Positions 18,697-26,591 of a stretch of 64,000 bases of DNA are shown here, piece by piece (position 1 is the first letter of the stretch; every line of letters begins with the position of its first letter). Where the stretch lies: assembly GCF_023101685.1 (NCBI RefSeq), contig NZ_CP082164.1:992001-1056000 (forward strand), given 5' to 3'. The notes under the pieces were generated by a model that ran no database searches, was not told the origin of the DNA, and saw only the letters and a list, made by a program, of their open reading frames with translations. A program made the position numbers and the translations under genes. The DNA is from Bradyrhizobium sp. 186. Its GTDB lineage: Bacteria; Pseudomonadota; Alphaproteobacteria; Rhizobiales; Xanthobacteraceae.

Positions 18697-19719
18697 ATGC
18701 ACGTTTCCATAAGATTGACGCCGGTCGTGGCGCTGGCCGCATTCTCGGTCATTTTGGCGCATGCCACCGAGCCCGAGAAAACAAAATTGAAGATCGCCGT
18801 GGGGTCACAAATTCTCAACTATATGCCTGTCGAACTTGGAGTGAAGCTTGGCTCCTTTAAGGAAGAAGGCCTTGACGTTACCGTCGAGAACTTCCAGGCC
18901 GGTGGCTCAAAGGCTCTGCAGGCCCTGATCGGCGGCTCCGTCGACGGGACTATCGGCTTTTACGATCACACCATTCAGATGCAGGCGCTGGGTAAGCAAA
19001 TTTCCTGCGTGTTCCTGCTGAATGACATTCCCGGCGTCCTGCTCGGTGTCCGCAGCGACCTCGCCGACAAGGTCAGAACCGGCGCCGACCTGAAGGGTCT
19101 CAGGCTCGGGATCACGGCGCCGGGGTCATCGACGGAGACTATGGCGCGTTACTACATCAAGAAGTCAGGATTGGGTTCACGCGATGTCAACATCATTGCC
19201 GTCGGCAGCGGCGCACCGGGCATGGTGGCGCTTGAGGCCATGAACGTCGATGCCCTGGTCTATTTCGATCCCATCGCGACGCTTCTCGCGCGCAAGAAGA
19301 GCGCGACAGCGCTGTTCGATGCGCGCACGATCGAAGGCTCAAAGCAGGCCTTCGGCGGATCCTATCCGACCGCGTGTCTCTACCTTCAGCAGTCTTTCAT
19401 CGACAAAAATCCCGAAACGGTCCAGCGCCTGGTCAACGCCTTGCTCAAAACTCACCGCTGGATCAACGCAACGCCGACGGAGCAGCTCGTCGATACGATT
19501 CCTCCTGGTTACAAGACTGACAATCGCGAGGTGAATATCGAAATCATGAACGCATCGAAAGCGCTCTTCTCGCCAACCGGACAGATGGACATTGAGGCGG
19601 CCAAGGTCCCGCTGGCTGTCCTGAGCGACTTTGATCCAAAAATTGCTGCCGCAAAGATCGACCTGAACAAAACCTTCACCAATCGTTTCGCGGAACGCGC
19701 CGCACAACAACTGAAATAG
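18697..19719 (+). CDS. ABC transporter periplasmic substrate-binding protein (NMT1/SsuA-like)
   Basis: 340 residues. The start at 18697 is preceded by GGAGG at the right distance. A signal peptide (LTPVVALAAFSVILAHATE) is followed by the fold typical of NrtA/SsuA/ThiY-type binding proteins: KIAVGSQILNYMPVELGVKL, GLDVTVENFQAGGSKALQAL, GGSVDGTIGFYDH and GLRLGITAPGSSTETMARYY. These proteins bind small organic anions or amines in the periplasm. Downstream catabolic genes suggest the ligand is the substrate of the CoA-transferase, probably a carboxylic acid or its lactone (inference). Confidence 0.88.
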   Translation: MHVSIRLTPVVALAAFSVILAHATEPEKTKLKIAVGSQILNYMPVELGVKLGSFKEEGLDVTVENFQAGGSKALQALIGGSVDGTIGFYDHTIQMQALGKQISCVFLLNDIPGVLLGVRSDLADKVRTGADLKGLRLGITAPGSSTETMARYYIKKSGLGSRDVNIIAVGSGAPGMVALEAMNVDALVYFDPIATLLARKKSATALFDARTIEGSKQAFGGSYPTACLYLQQSFIDKNPETVQRLVNALLKTHRWINATPTEQLVDTIPPGYKTDNREVNIEIMNASKALFSPTGQMDIEAAKVPLAVLSDFDPKIAAAKIDLNKTFTNRFAERAAQQLK

Positions 19720-19773
19720 CTGCCCGCCGGCCAAGCCCTCACCATCGGATCACCTAAAGGAAGGCGTCTTCAG

Positions 19774-21015
19774 ATGTCTCTGCCGCTCACCGGCATCCGC
19801 GTCCTGGACCTGTCGAACGTGTTGGCCGGTCCGTTCTGCGGTTATCATCTCGCGCGTCTTGGCGCGGAGGTCATCAAAGTCGAAAATCCGAACGGCGGCG
19901 ACCTCGCGCGGCGCCTCGGCGCCGATCCGCAAAGGGCAGAGCGCCTGCAGGGCCTCTCTTTTGTCGCGGTTAACGCCGGCAAGCAATCCGTGGCGCTGGA
20001 CTTGAAGTCGGAATCGGGCCGCGAGGTATTCTTGCGACTCGTCAAAGAAGCCGATGTGGTGCTCGAAAACTTCCGGCCGAAGGTGATGGAACGGCTTAGC
20101 CTGGGCTTTGATGTGCTCAGCAGGCAGAACCCGCGTCTGGTCTACTGCGCGATCTCCGGCTTTGGGCAGAGCGGGCCGTGGTCCGCCCGTCCAGCCTATG
20201 ACCAGATCGTTCAGGGTCTGTCTGGTGCCATGAGCGTCACTGGCGATACGGCCTCGGCTCCCCTGCGCACGGGCTTTCCGATCTCGGACACGATTGCGGG
20301 ACTGACTGCTGCCTTTGCCATCGCCGCGGCTCTGGTCGAACAGCGGCATAGCGGCCGCGGTCGGTTCATTGACGTGTCCCTGCTCGAAGCCACCGTTGCA
20401 GCGATGGGATGGGTCGTCTCCAACCACCTGAACGCTGGTGTCGAGCCGCAGCCCATCGGCAACGAGAACTTCACCGCGGCTCCCTCCGGCACGTTCCGCA
20501 CCGCAACAGGCCCGCTGAACATTTCCGCCAACGAGCAGAAGCAGTACCAAGCCCTATGCGACCTGATTGGCCGACCGGACCTGAAGACGGATCCACGCTT
20601 TGCTGGGCGCGAGATGCGCAAGGTCAATCGCGCAGCGCTGAACACGGAGTTGAACAAGGCGTTGAGTTGCAAGCCCGCTGACGAATGGGAGGCCCAAATG
20701 AATCTGGCTGGAGTCCCCGCAGGCTGCGTGCTGACGGTCTCGCAAGTTTTGCAGCAGCCACAGCTCCTCGAGCGCGGATTCGTCGAGACTTTGGCCCCAG
20801 AACAAGACGGTGCGCAGCCGTTACGAATCACGCGGCCGGGCTTCCGGCTGGATGAGGAGTTTTCGGTGCCTTCACCACCTGCGACGCTCGGAGCAGACAC
20901 CGAGCGATGGCTGCAGCGGCTCGGCTATTCGTATGCGGAGGTCGAGCAACTGGTCTCAAGCCGGGCCGTCGGGACGCCAAGCAAGGAGAGGCTGATTTCC
21001 TGCCCGTCCGCGTAG
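19774..21015 (+). CDS. CaiB/BaiF (class III) CoA-transferase
   Basis: 413 residues, the usual size. N-terminal LPLTGIRVLDLSNVLAGPFCGYHL (quoted in part: GIRVLDLSNVLAGPF), GAEVIKVENP, NAGKQSVALDLKS, NFRPKVMERL; the catalytic Asp is Asp143 in ARPAYDQIVQGLSGAM; GRFIDVSLLEA follows. Class III enzymes move CoA between carboxylates. In the operon it would activate the imported acid, ready for cleavage by the next gene's lyase. An SD-like GGAAGG lies about 10 bases upstream. Confidence 0.92.
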   Translation: MSLPLTGIRVLDLSNVLAGPFCGYHLARLGAEVIKVENPNGGDLARRLGADPQRAERLQGLSFVAVNAGKQSVALDLKSESGREVFLRLVKEADVVLENFRPKVMERLSLGFDVLSRQNPRLVYCAISGFGQSGPWSARPAYDQIVQGLSGAMSVTGDTASAPLRTGFPISDTIAGLTAAFAIAAALVEQRHSGRGRFIDVSLLEATVAAMGWVVSNHLNAGVEPQPIGNENFTAAPSGTFRTATGPLNISANEQKQYQALCDLIGRPDLKTDPRFAGREMRKVNRAALNTELNKALSCKPADEWEAQMNLAGVPAGCVLTVSQVLQQPQLLERGFVETLAPEQDGAQPLRITRPGFRLDEEFSVPSPPATLGADTERWLQRLGYSYAEVEQLVSSRAVGTPSKERLISCPSA

Positions 21016-21092
21016 CCGCGGACGGACCAATATCATGATATTCGACGGCTTACGGCGGTTGCAATCGGCAGGTTGAAGGGGCGGAACCGGAA

Positions 21093-21920
21093 ATGAGCGA
21101 AGAAGAACTGCGACAGCAAGCGGCCCGTTGGTGGCGAACCTCCATCTGCGACATCGCGCCCGGTCGCATCGCCTATCGGGGTTATCCAATCGAAGATTTG
21201 ATCGGCCGGATTTCCTTTCCCGCCATGATCTGGCTGATGTTGCGCGGCGATCTGCCGACGCCAGCGCAGGAGCGGCTGCTGCAGGCTGCGCTGGTCGCGT
21301 CCGTTGACCACGGTCCGCACGCGCCCTCCATCGCAATTGCGCAGATGGCGGTGAGCTGCGGGCTGCCCCTGAACGGTGCGATGGCCTCCGCGATCAATAC
21401 GCTCGATGACGTGCACGGCGGAGCAGGGGAGCAGGCGGTCGAACTCTACGAAGATGTGCTGCGGAGGCGCGATGGCCTAGAGATCGGCGAGGCCGCGGCC
21501 GCCGCAATCGACCATTTCACCGCAAGGCGCGGCAAATATCTGCCCGGCTTCGGCCACCGGTTTCATCCGGTCGACCCGCGCGCGGCACCGCTATTGGCGC
21601 TGGTGGATGGCGCAGGTGCTGAGGGCAGTGTCAGCGGCGACTATGCCAAGGCCGCCCGCGCGATCGAGCGCGTGATGCAGCAGCGCAAGGGCAAACTCAT
21701 CCCAATGAACATTGATGGCGCGACCGCGGTCATTTATGGCGAGCTCGGCTTCGCGCCTCCGCTGGCGCGCGGCGTCTTCTGCCTGTCGCGCGCGGTCGGA
21801 ATCCTGGCCCACGCCTGGGAACAGACCAGGCGCAAGGATCGTAACAAGGGACCGATGCCCAAGCAGTTTGGCTACAAATATGAGGGCCAGCCGCGCCGCA
21901 CGCTGGGAGGCGCGTCATGA
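21093..21920 (+). CDS. citrate synthase-like citryl-CoA lyase
   Basis: 275 residues, shorter than citrate synthase (about 430) and in the size class annotated as citryl-CoA lyase. The citrate synthase catalytic triad is present: His108 (DDVHGGAG), His155 (PGFGHRFHPVDPR) and Asp208 (IPMNIDGATA). The N-terminal TSICDIAPGRIAYRGYPIEDL is family-typical. Such proteins cleave citryl-CoA (or a homologue) to acetyl-CoA and an oxo acid. Coming right after a CoA-transferase, it plausibly splits the CoA ester of an imported citrate-like hydroxy acid. It overlaps the next gene by four bases. Confidence 0.82.
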   Translation: MSEEELRQQAARWWRTSICDIAPGRIAYRGYPIEDLIGRISFPAMIWLMLRGDLPTPAQERLLQAALVASVDHGPHAPSIAIAQMAVSCGLPLNGAMASAINTLDDVHGGAGEQAVELYEDVLRRRDGLEIGEAAAAAIDHFTARRGKYLPGFGHRFHPVDPRAAPLLALVDGAGAEGSVSGDYAKAARAIERVMQQRKGKLIPMNIDGATAVIYGELGFAPPLARGVFCLSRAVGILAHAWEQTRRKDRNKGPMPKQFGYKYEGQPRRTLGGAS

Positions 21921-22816
21921 TGTATCTCGACAAGCCGCCTCAGCTGGTTGAGACCCGCGTGTTCTCGTCGATGCCGGCGGAATTTCGTCGACCTGGTGTT
22001 TCCTCGAAATGGGCGGATGCCAACCGCGGGGGCCATCCGGTGGATTGTTTCATCGAGGGGCCGTCGTTTGACAAGTCCGGGAATCTCTACGTCGTCGATA
22101 TCCCCTTCGGCCGCATTTTCCGGATTTCGCGCGACGGCATCTGGTCTCTGATAATCGAATATGACGGCTGGCCGAATGGTCTGAAGATCGCACCTGATGG
22201 CCGGGTGCTGGTGGCCGACTACATGAACGGCCTCATGGAGCTCGATCCGCAGCGGGATACTATCAGCCCGCTTCTGGGGCACCGCAATTCCGAGTCCTTC
22301 AGAGGCTGCAACGACCTGCATATCGCGACCAACGGCGACATCTATTTCACCGATCAGGGGCAAACTGGATTGCACGATCCGACCGGCCGGGTGTTCCGAC
22401 TGCGTCCTGACGGCCGGCTCGATTGCCTGATTTCGAACGGGCCAAGCCCGAACGGGCTGGTGCTCAGTCCCGACGAGGCCGTGTTGTTCGTTGCAATGAC
22501 GCGCGACAACAGCATCTGGCGCGTGCCGCTGATGCGTGACGGCGGGGTTGCGAAGGTGGGACGGTTCAGCTTGTTCTTCGGGACCAGCGGTCCTGACGGG
22601 TTGACGATGGATCAAAAAGGGCGGCTCTTTGTCGCGCACGCCTCCCTCGGCCACGTCTTCGTCATGGCGCCGAACGGCGAAACGATCGCCCGCATCAAGT
22701 CCTGCGCTGGTGCGACCTGCACGAACCTCGTATTGGAGGCGGCAAACGGCACATTGCTCATTACGGAATCCTCTACCGGATCAGTGTTGATGGCTGATCT
22801 CGCTCACCTTCCTTGA
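21917..22816 (+). CDS. SMP-30/gluconolactonase-family lactonase
   Basis: 299 residues with the six-bladed propeller pattern of the SMP-30 family: FIEGPSFDKSGNLYVVDIPFGRI (shortened EGPSFDKSGNLYVVDIP; Glu metal ligand), NGLKIAPDGRVLVADY, NDLHIATNGDIYFTDQG (Asn/Asp ligands), PNGLVLSPDEAVLFVA and GPDGLTMDQKGRLFVA. These enzymes hydrolyse sugar or acid lactones using one divalent metal. Translation is coupled to the lyase gene (ATGA overlap). In context it may open a lactone form of the transported hydroxy acid before CoA activation. Confidence 0.85.
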   Translation: MMYLDKPPQLVETRVFSSMPAEFRRPGVSSKWADANRGGHPVDCFIEGPSFDKSGNLYVVDIPFGRIFRISRDGIWSLIIEYDGWPNGLKIAPDGRVLVADYMNGLMELDPQRDTISPLLGHRNSESFRGCNDLHIATNGDIYFTDQGQTGLHDPTGRVFRLRPDGRLDCLISNGPSPNGLVLSPDEAVLFVAMTRDNSIWRVPLMRDGGVAKVGRFSLFFGTSGPDGLTMDQKGRLFVAHASLGHVFVMAPNGETIARIKSCAGATCTNLVLEAANGTLLITESSTGSVLMADLAHLP

Positions 22817-23395
22817 ACGTTCGCCAGCAGGAGTGACAAGGTGGTACCGAATCCTTTCACGCGACGGTCCACCGAATCAAGATGCAGGAAGGAGCCCGGT
22901 AGATGATTGGCTTGCCAGTTGCCGAGGCATTGTACTTGGCGACGAATGGATCGCATTTGTGTGCGGTGATCCGAAACTGGCGTCAGTAAGTCGCACTGTG
23001 TGGGAAGCACGAAAGAACGACTCGGCTATCGTTTGTAAGGCTGGGTCGGGCCCCGCAACGGGCCGCCGCCGACTTGGCTCCGCGCCTTTTAGCCGGGCAG
23101 GTTTCGGCTCGCGGTCCACGAGCCTTGAGAAGACCCACGTATCGCTTCGCACCATGAAGAACGCGTTGATGGCTGATATCTTGAACGTTCCCGCCAAGAA
23201 GGTCGAAGAGGTAACCGCTCGCAGTGGGAGTAAGCACCGCATCAGCGTCGAGGTTCTCGATCATGCTCGGCCGCGACGCACGCGTTGGAGCGTTCGTTTT
23301 GAGAACCAACAAGCAGCAGGATTTGCTGCTTTGAAAGTCTTTACTGATAGGCCCAGGAGCGCTTTTAACTGTGTGGAGCAGAGGTCGCAGTACTG
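22817..23395. other. no convincing gene
   Basis: A plus frame spans 22833-23450 but overlaps the acetyltransferase gene and shows no domain. Part of it (ILNVPAKKVEEVTARSGSKH) reads protein-like, so a remnant is possible. No terminator or promoter recognised. Confidence 0.35.
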
Positions 23396-23911
23396 TCATA
23401 GCCTCTTGCGCGCGCGCAATCCTCCAACCCGATATCCCCTCTCCTCGTAGAAACGGCGTACCCGTTCTAAGGCCGGATAGCCATCCGGGGGCAACGCAAC
23501 CTCAATCATCTGCCAGCCTCGGCGCTTCGCCTCCGAATGTACCGCCTCGAGCAGATGCCGACCGTGGTCAGAGCTTCGGAAGTCGCGAGAAATCCATAGC
23601 TCCTGAAGCACACCGTACGCTCCGGCCGCTCTCACGGCCTGTACGGCCGAGATGGCAGCGACCCCTACAATCTGCCCGGTGACTTGTTCCTCGATGACAA
23701 AAATGAAGCCCTCTTCGGGATCCTGAATCAGGCGCAAAGCAGCCTGCTTCGCGCCTTCAAGGCTGAACTCTGGTCCGGGGCCACCTAATTCAGAAAGTAG
23801 CTTTCCGACGGCTTCTGCGATCGCGTTCTCATCTCCTGGCACGCCTTTGCGCAAAGCCGTGCCCCCGTGGGCCAGGCCTTGCGCTTCAGCGCCAACACGA
23901 ACACCCGTCAC
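23396..23911 (-). CDS. GNAT-family N-acetyltransferase
   Basis: 171 residues from a GTG at 23911 that is preceded by GGAGGG about 7 bases away. The GNAT fold is legible: FIFVIEEQVTGQIVGVAAIS (beta 2-4), LQELWISRDFRSSDHGRHLLEAV (motif A, acetyl-CoA loop R/D-x2-G-x-G/H) and RFYEERGYRV at the C-terminus. Acetyl-CoA-dependent acetylation of an amine; substrate unknown. A 37-codon frame with its own good ribosome binding site ends 73 bases upstream on the same strand, so the two may be co-transcribed and the peptide could be a substrate (inference). Confidence 0.88.
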   Translation of the reverse strand: MTGVRVGAEAQGLAHGGTALRKGVPGDENAIAEAVGKLLSELGGPGPEFSLEGAKQAALRLIQDPEEGFIFVIEEQVTGQIVGVAAISAVQAVRAAGAYGVLQELWISRDFRSSDHGRHLLEAVHSEAKRRGWQMIEVALPPDGYPALERVRRFYEERGYRVGGLRARKRL

Positions 23912-23984
23912 GTTAGTCCCTCCAGTCCCTCTTGAGGAAATCCATGTTCAGAAAGGATACAGAAAACGCAACTGAGAGCAACTA

Positions 23985-24098
23985 TCAAGCTCGGTAGGGA
24001 ATAGGACGTCCGCACTCGCTATAAGCAACAGAGGTGAGGTAAGTGCAAGCTGTTGCCGTTCTCAGAATCGACTGCGGCTTGACTTGCTGGGAACTCAT
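23985..24098 (-). CDS. 37-residue peptide ORF upstream of the acetyltransferase
   Basis: Starts MSSQQVKPQSILRTATA and ends YSECGRPIPYRA; two cysteines, Tyr- and Pro-rich C-terminal half. A GAAGGAAG ribosome binding site sits seven bases before the ATG. It is in the same orientation as the acetyltransferase with a 73-base gap. No family recognised. A leader-plus-core look (polar N-terminus, Thr/Cys/Tyr-rich C-terminus) would suit a modified or exported peptide, but no further maturation enzymes are seen nearby. Confidence 0.4.
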   Translation of the reverse strand: MSSQQVKPQSILRTATACTYLTSVAYSECGRPIPYRA

Positions 24099-24513
24099 GA
24101 TGGACTTCCTTCGATTGGAAAGGAAATCCACGAGACGGCACATTCGCGCGTGGGCAGGCCGGCCATGCCGATCAAACATTTCGTAAGAGTGATTGCCGAT
24201 CGTCACTCACGAGCGACTCGATTCAGTAGATCTTGCAGCATGATAATCGCCGTGCCATAGGGCGCATCAGCTCGGCGCGTCTGAAGGTGAGATTCCCAAA
24301 CTCGCGTGCTTCACTCGTACAAAGCTGCGCGAAGCGGGACAGGTATCATACGCGTGCGCCCGACAAAATCGTCTGAACAACATCGCGAAAGATTTTGCAC
24401 GCTAATGCACTATCTTAAGCTTACCTCGAAGAATCGAAAGATAATGGCAAGCACTGCTTGTTTGGACCTTCGCTCCTCGTTTAAGGGACCGTCACGGAAC
24501 GGGAGTGGTTGCG
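24099..24513. other. intergenic between peptide ORF and EAL gene
   Basis: Divergent promoter region for the minus-strand peptide/acetyltransferase pair and the plus-strand EAL gene. No RpoN-type promoter with correct spacing was found. Somewhat AT-rich around 24380-24480. Confidence 0.35.
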
Positions 24514-25728
24514 ATGGAGCATGGGCAGGCCGAACTGGTCGGAGGGAAACCTGTAATCTTCGGCCAGCGTAAGGTGCGGCCGCGAGCGTGCGTGGCCGTC
24601 GGCAAGCGGCATCTGCGCGCCTTTCTACGGGATGTGCTGGAGGATATGGGGTTTGTTATCAGCGAATGCGGGACTGCTGACGAGCTGCCGCACGTACTCT
24701 GCACGGACTTCCCTGATCTGATCCTGCTCGGCATTGGCTCGGATCGCATCGAGCCTGGACGATTGCTCGAGATACTCGTACGCGAAGAATTTGCAGGCAG
24801 AGTGCTGGCGTTCGGCGCCCGCGAGTCGATCGTCATGACGGCAGTGCAGCAGGTCGGGGGCGAATATGGACTTGATATGCTGCCGCCGCTGAGGACGCCG
24901 TTTGCAGCCGAGACGCTGCGCGATCGGGTCGCCATGCTCTTGCCCAGAGAGCCGGCGCCCCGTCCCGCAGTCCATGTCGGAGAAGCCTTACACGCTGGCT
25001 GGCTTGAGCTCTGGTATGAGCCGAACTTTGACGCGTGTACCCTCAGCCGCCGCGGCGCCGAGGCGCTTGTGCGAATGCGGCACCCGACCTGGGGCGTTGT
25101 TCCACCAGCCTATTTCATCCCGGAGGCTCACGATCCGCATTTTAGGGAGTTGTCGCAGTTCGTGATCGACCGCGCGATCAAGGATTGGCAGTATCTTCTG
25201 GAGCAGCAAACTTCGATCGATCTCTCCATCAATCTCCCGGCAGCATTCCTGATTGACCCGCAGGCGGTACGCGATCTCTGTCAGCGCATGCCGTCGCACC
25301 CCGCTTTCGGCGGCTTGACGATTGAAATCGAGAGCGAGGAAGCGATCCAGAACCTAGATCTCCTGATCGAGGTCGCGCGTGAGGTTCGCTTTCACAACAT
25401 TGGCCTTGCAATCGACAATGTCGGCGCCAATTGGCCGCAGCTGATGGGGGTCGAAAGATTCCCGTTCATGAAATTAAAAGTGGACCGGCAGTACGTCGCC
25501 GGTTGCGGAAATGGGCCCCTGAAGCGAACGGTGTGCCGCCATATCGTCGATCTAGCCAAAGAGTACAGTGTGCGCACCGTCGCCGCAGGTGTGGAGAGCC
25601 ACGCCGACCTGATCGCTGTGACCGAACTCGGCTTCGACCTTGCGCAGGGCCATCTGTTCGGAAAGGCCATGCCGCTGAAGCAATTTGCACAGTCATCTTT
25701 CAGCCCTGTTCCACTTCGTCCAAAATAG
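24514..25728 (+). CDS. EAL-domain protein with degenerate receiver domain
   Basis: 404 residues from the ATG at 24514, eight bases after GGGAG. Residues about 20-150 look like a receiver domain (RACVAVGKRHLRAFLRDVLEDMGF, in short ACVAVGKRHLRAFL; FPDLILLGIG) in which the usual phosphoacceptor Asp position reads DLILLG without a clean DD pocket. Residues about 160-400 are an EAL domain: EALVRMRHP, LTIEIES, LAIDNVGANWP, FMKLKVDRQYV, TVAAGVES and AQGHLFGKAMP. The key E, Lys and the final E are kept, but the DDFG motif reads DNVG. EAL domains hydrolyse c-di-GMP; altered ones act as c-di-GMP sensors. Confidence 0.85.
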   Translation: MEHGQAELVGGKPVIFGQRKVRPRACVAVGKRHLRAFLRDVLEDMGFVISECGTADELPHVLCTDFPDLILLGIGSDRIEPGRLLEILVREEFAGRVLAFGARESIVMTAVQQVGGEYGLDMLPPLRTPFAAETLRDRVAMLLPREPAPRPAVHVGEALHAGWLELWYEPNFDACTLSRRGAEALVRMRHPTWGVVPPAYFIPEAHDPHFRELSQFVIDRAIKDWQYLLEQQTSIDLSINLPAAFLIDPQAVRDLCQRMPSHPAFGGLTIEIESEEAIQNLDLLIEVAREVRFHNIGLAIDNVGANWPQLMGVERFPFMKLKVDRQYVAGCGNGPLKRTVCRHIVDLAKEYSVRTVAAGVESHADLIAVTELGFDLAQGHLFGKAMPLKQFAQSSFSPVPLRPK

Positions 25729-26210
25729 TTGCATGAGGAGTGGCTGAGCACAGCCAGGCAAAGCGTACCAGCGCTCGCCCGCGCCGCCATACCTACTCGG
25801 CACCAGGCATGCGGCTGACTGCAATTAAATCGGTCACTTTGCAAAGCCAGTATCGCTCCTCCCGGCGGATTCATTTCCCTCCGAAGCGACGCCGAAGGTT
25901 ATTGTAGCACAAACCCGTTTTGGCAAGCCTCCAGCGAGTCAATCCGCGGAGTTAACGTTGCAGCCGTGAGCGAGGCTTGCACAAAACCTCCAGTCAGGGC
26001 GTGTGACCGGAGGTTTGCCGAGATCCGGCGTAGACGTGCGTCGGCTCGCGGCTTTTAGTCGCGCCGCCGGTTTCGGAATCGTCGAGCGTCGCTTGGCCCC
26101 GCGCTGCCATGCCAGACAAACCAACGGAAGCTCGCAGCGGTCGAGTCGCGACTGGCTCTCGGAGTAGGGCCCGAGGGCTCGCATAGCTTGAAATTGAAGT
26201 GGCCCGTTGC
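25729..26210. other. intergenic upstream of ferredoxin regulatory region
   Basis: About 480 bases with no gene recognised on either strand; small frames only. Confidence 0.4.
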
Positions 26211-26226
26211 TGTCGCAGATGCAACA
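26211..26226 (+). promoter_or_regulatory. NifA upstream activator site
   Basis: TGT-CGCAGATGCA-ACA fits TGT-N10-ACA exactly. Its centre is about 70 bases upstream of the -24 element at 26288, a normal NifA-to-RpoN distance. Confidence 0.75.
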
Positions 26227-26287
26227 TGGTCTCAGACCCGGGACAGCACAATTGGGCAAATTGCCCATCATTGAGCGCGTCTGTGTT

Positions 26288-26302
26288 TGGCACGGCATTT
26301 GA
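26288..26302 (+). promoter_or_regulatory. RpoN (-24/-12) promoter of the orphan ferredoxin
   Basis: TGGCACGGCATTTGA: the -24 half TGGCACG is perfect; the -12 half is TTGA rather than TTGC. The ferredoxin ATG is 44 bases downstream. Confidence 0.65.
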
Positions 26303-26345
26303 AAGGGATCGCCAATGGCATCGCTCGCCTAAGGAGTCGGAAGGC

Positions 26346-26549
26346 ATGGCTTACAAGATCGTCGCTTCGCAATGCACCGTTTGTGGGGCATGTGAGTTCG
26401 AGTGTCCCAACGCGGCGATCAGCCTCAAGCGTGACATTTACGTTATCGATGCCAAAAAGTGTACGGAGTGCGAGGGCCATTCCGACACGCCGCAATGCGC
26501 GGTCGTCTGTCCGGTGCCTGACACCTGTGTCCCGTCTAAGACAGCATAA
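26346..26549 (+). CDS. 2[4Fe-4S] ferredoxin, FdxN-like, NifA-controlled
   Basis: 67 residues with two clusters of ligands: Cys10, 13, 16, 20 (C-x2-C-x2-C-x3-C-P) and Cys39, 42, 51, 55 (C-x2-C-x8-C-x3-C-P), the spacing typical of nif ferredoxins FdxN/FrxA. It shares this architecture and the MxxKI-ASQCT start with frxA at 55390. AAGGAG precedes the ATG. With its own NifA site and RpoN promoter it is almost certainly expressed with the nif genes and carries low-potential electrons, either to nitrogenase reductase or to NifB-type maturation. It stands 12.5 kb from nifD, isolated from other nif genes. Confidence 0.9.
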   Translation: MAYKIVASQCTVCGACEFECPNAAISLKRDIYVIDAKKCTECEGHSDTPQCAVVCPVPDTCVPSKTA

Positions 26550-26591
26550 GCAGCCCGCGTCCAGACGGCTTCACCGCTCGATTTCGCGAAC

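Noticed and set aside
22833..23450. 205-codon plus-strand frame after the lactonase
   Set aside because: Overlaps the acetyltransferase gene in antisense and has no recognisable family; only a short central stretch is protein-like.
24466..24480. RpoN promoter before the EAL gene (TGGCAAGCACTGCTT)
   Set aside because: The -12 TTG lies two bases too far from the -24 element.
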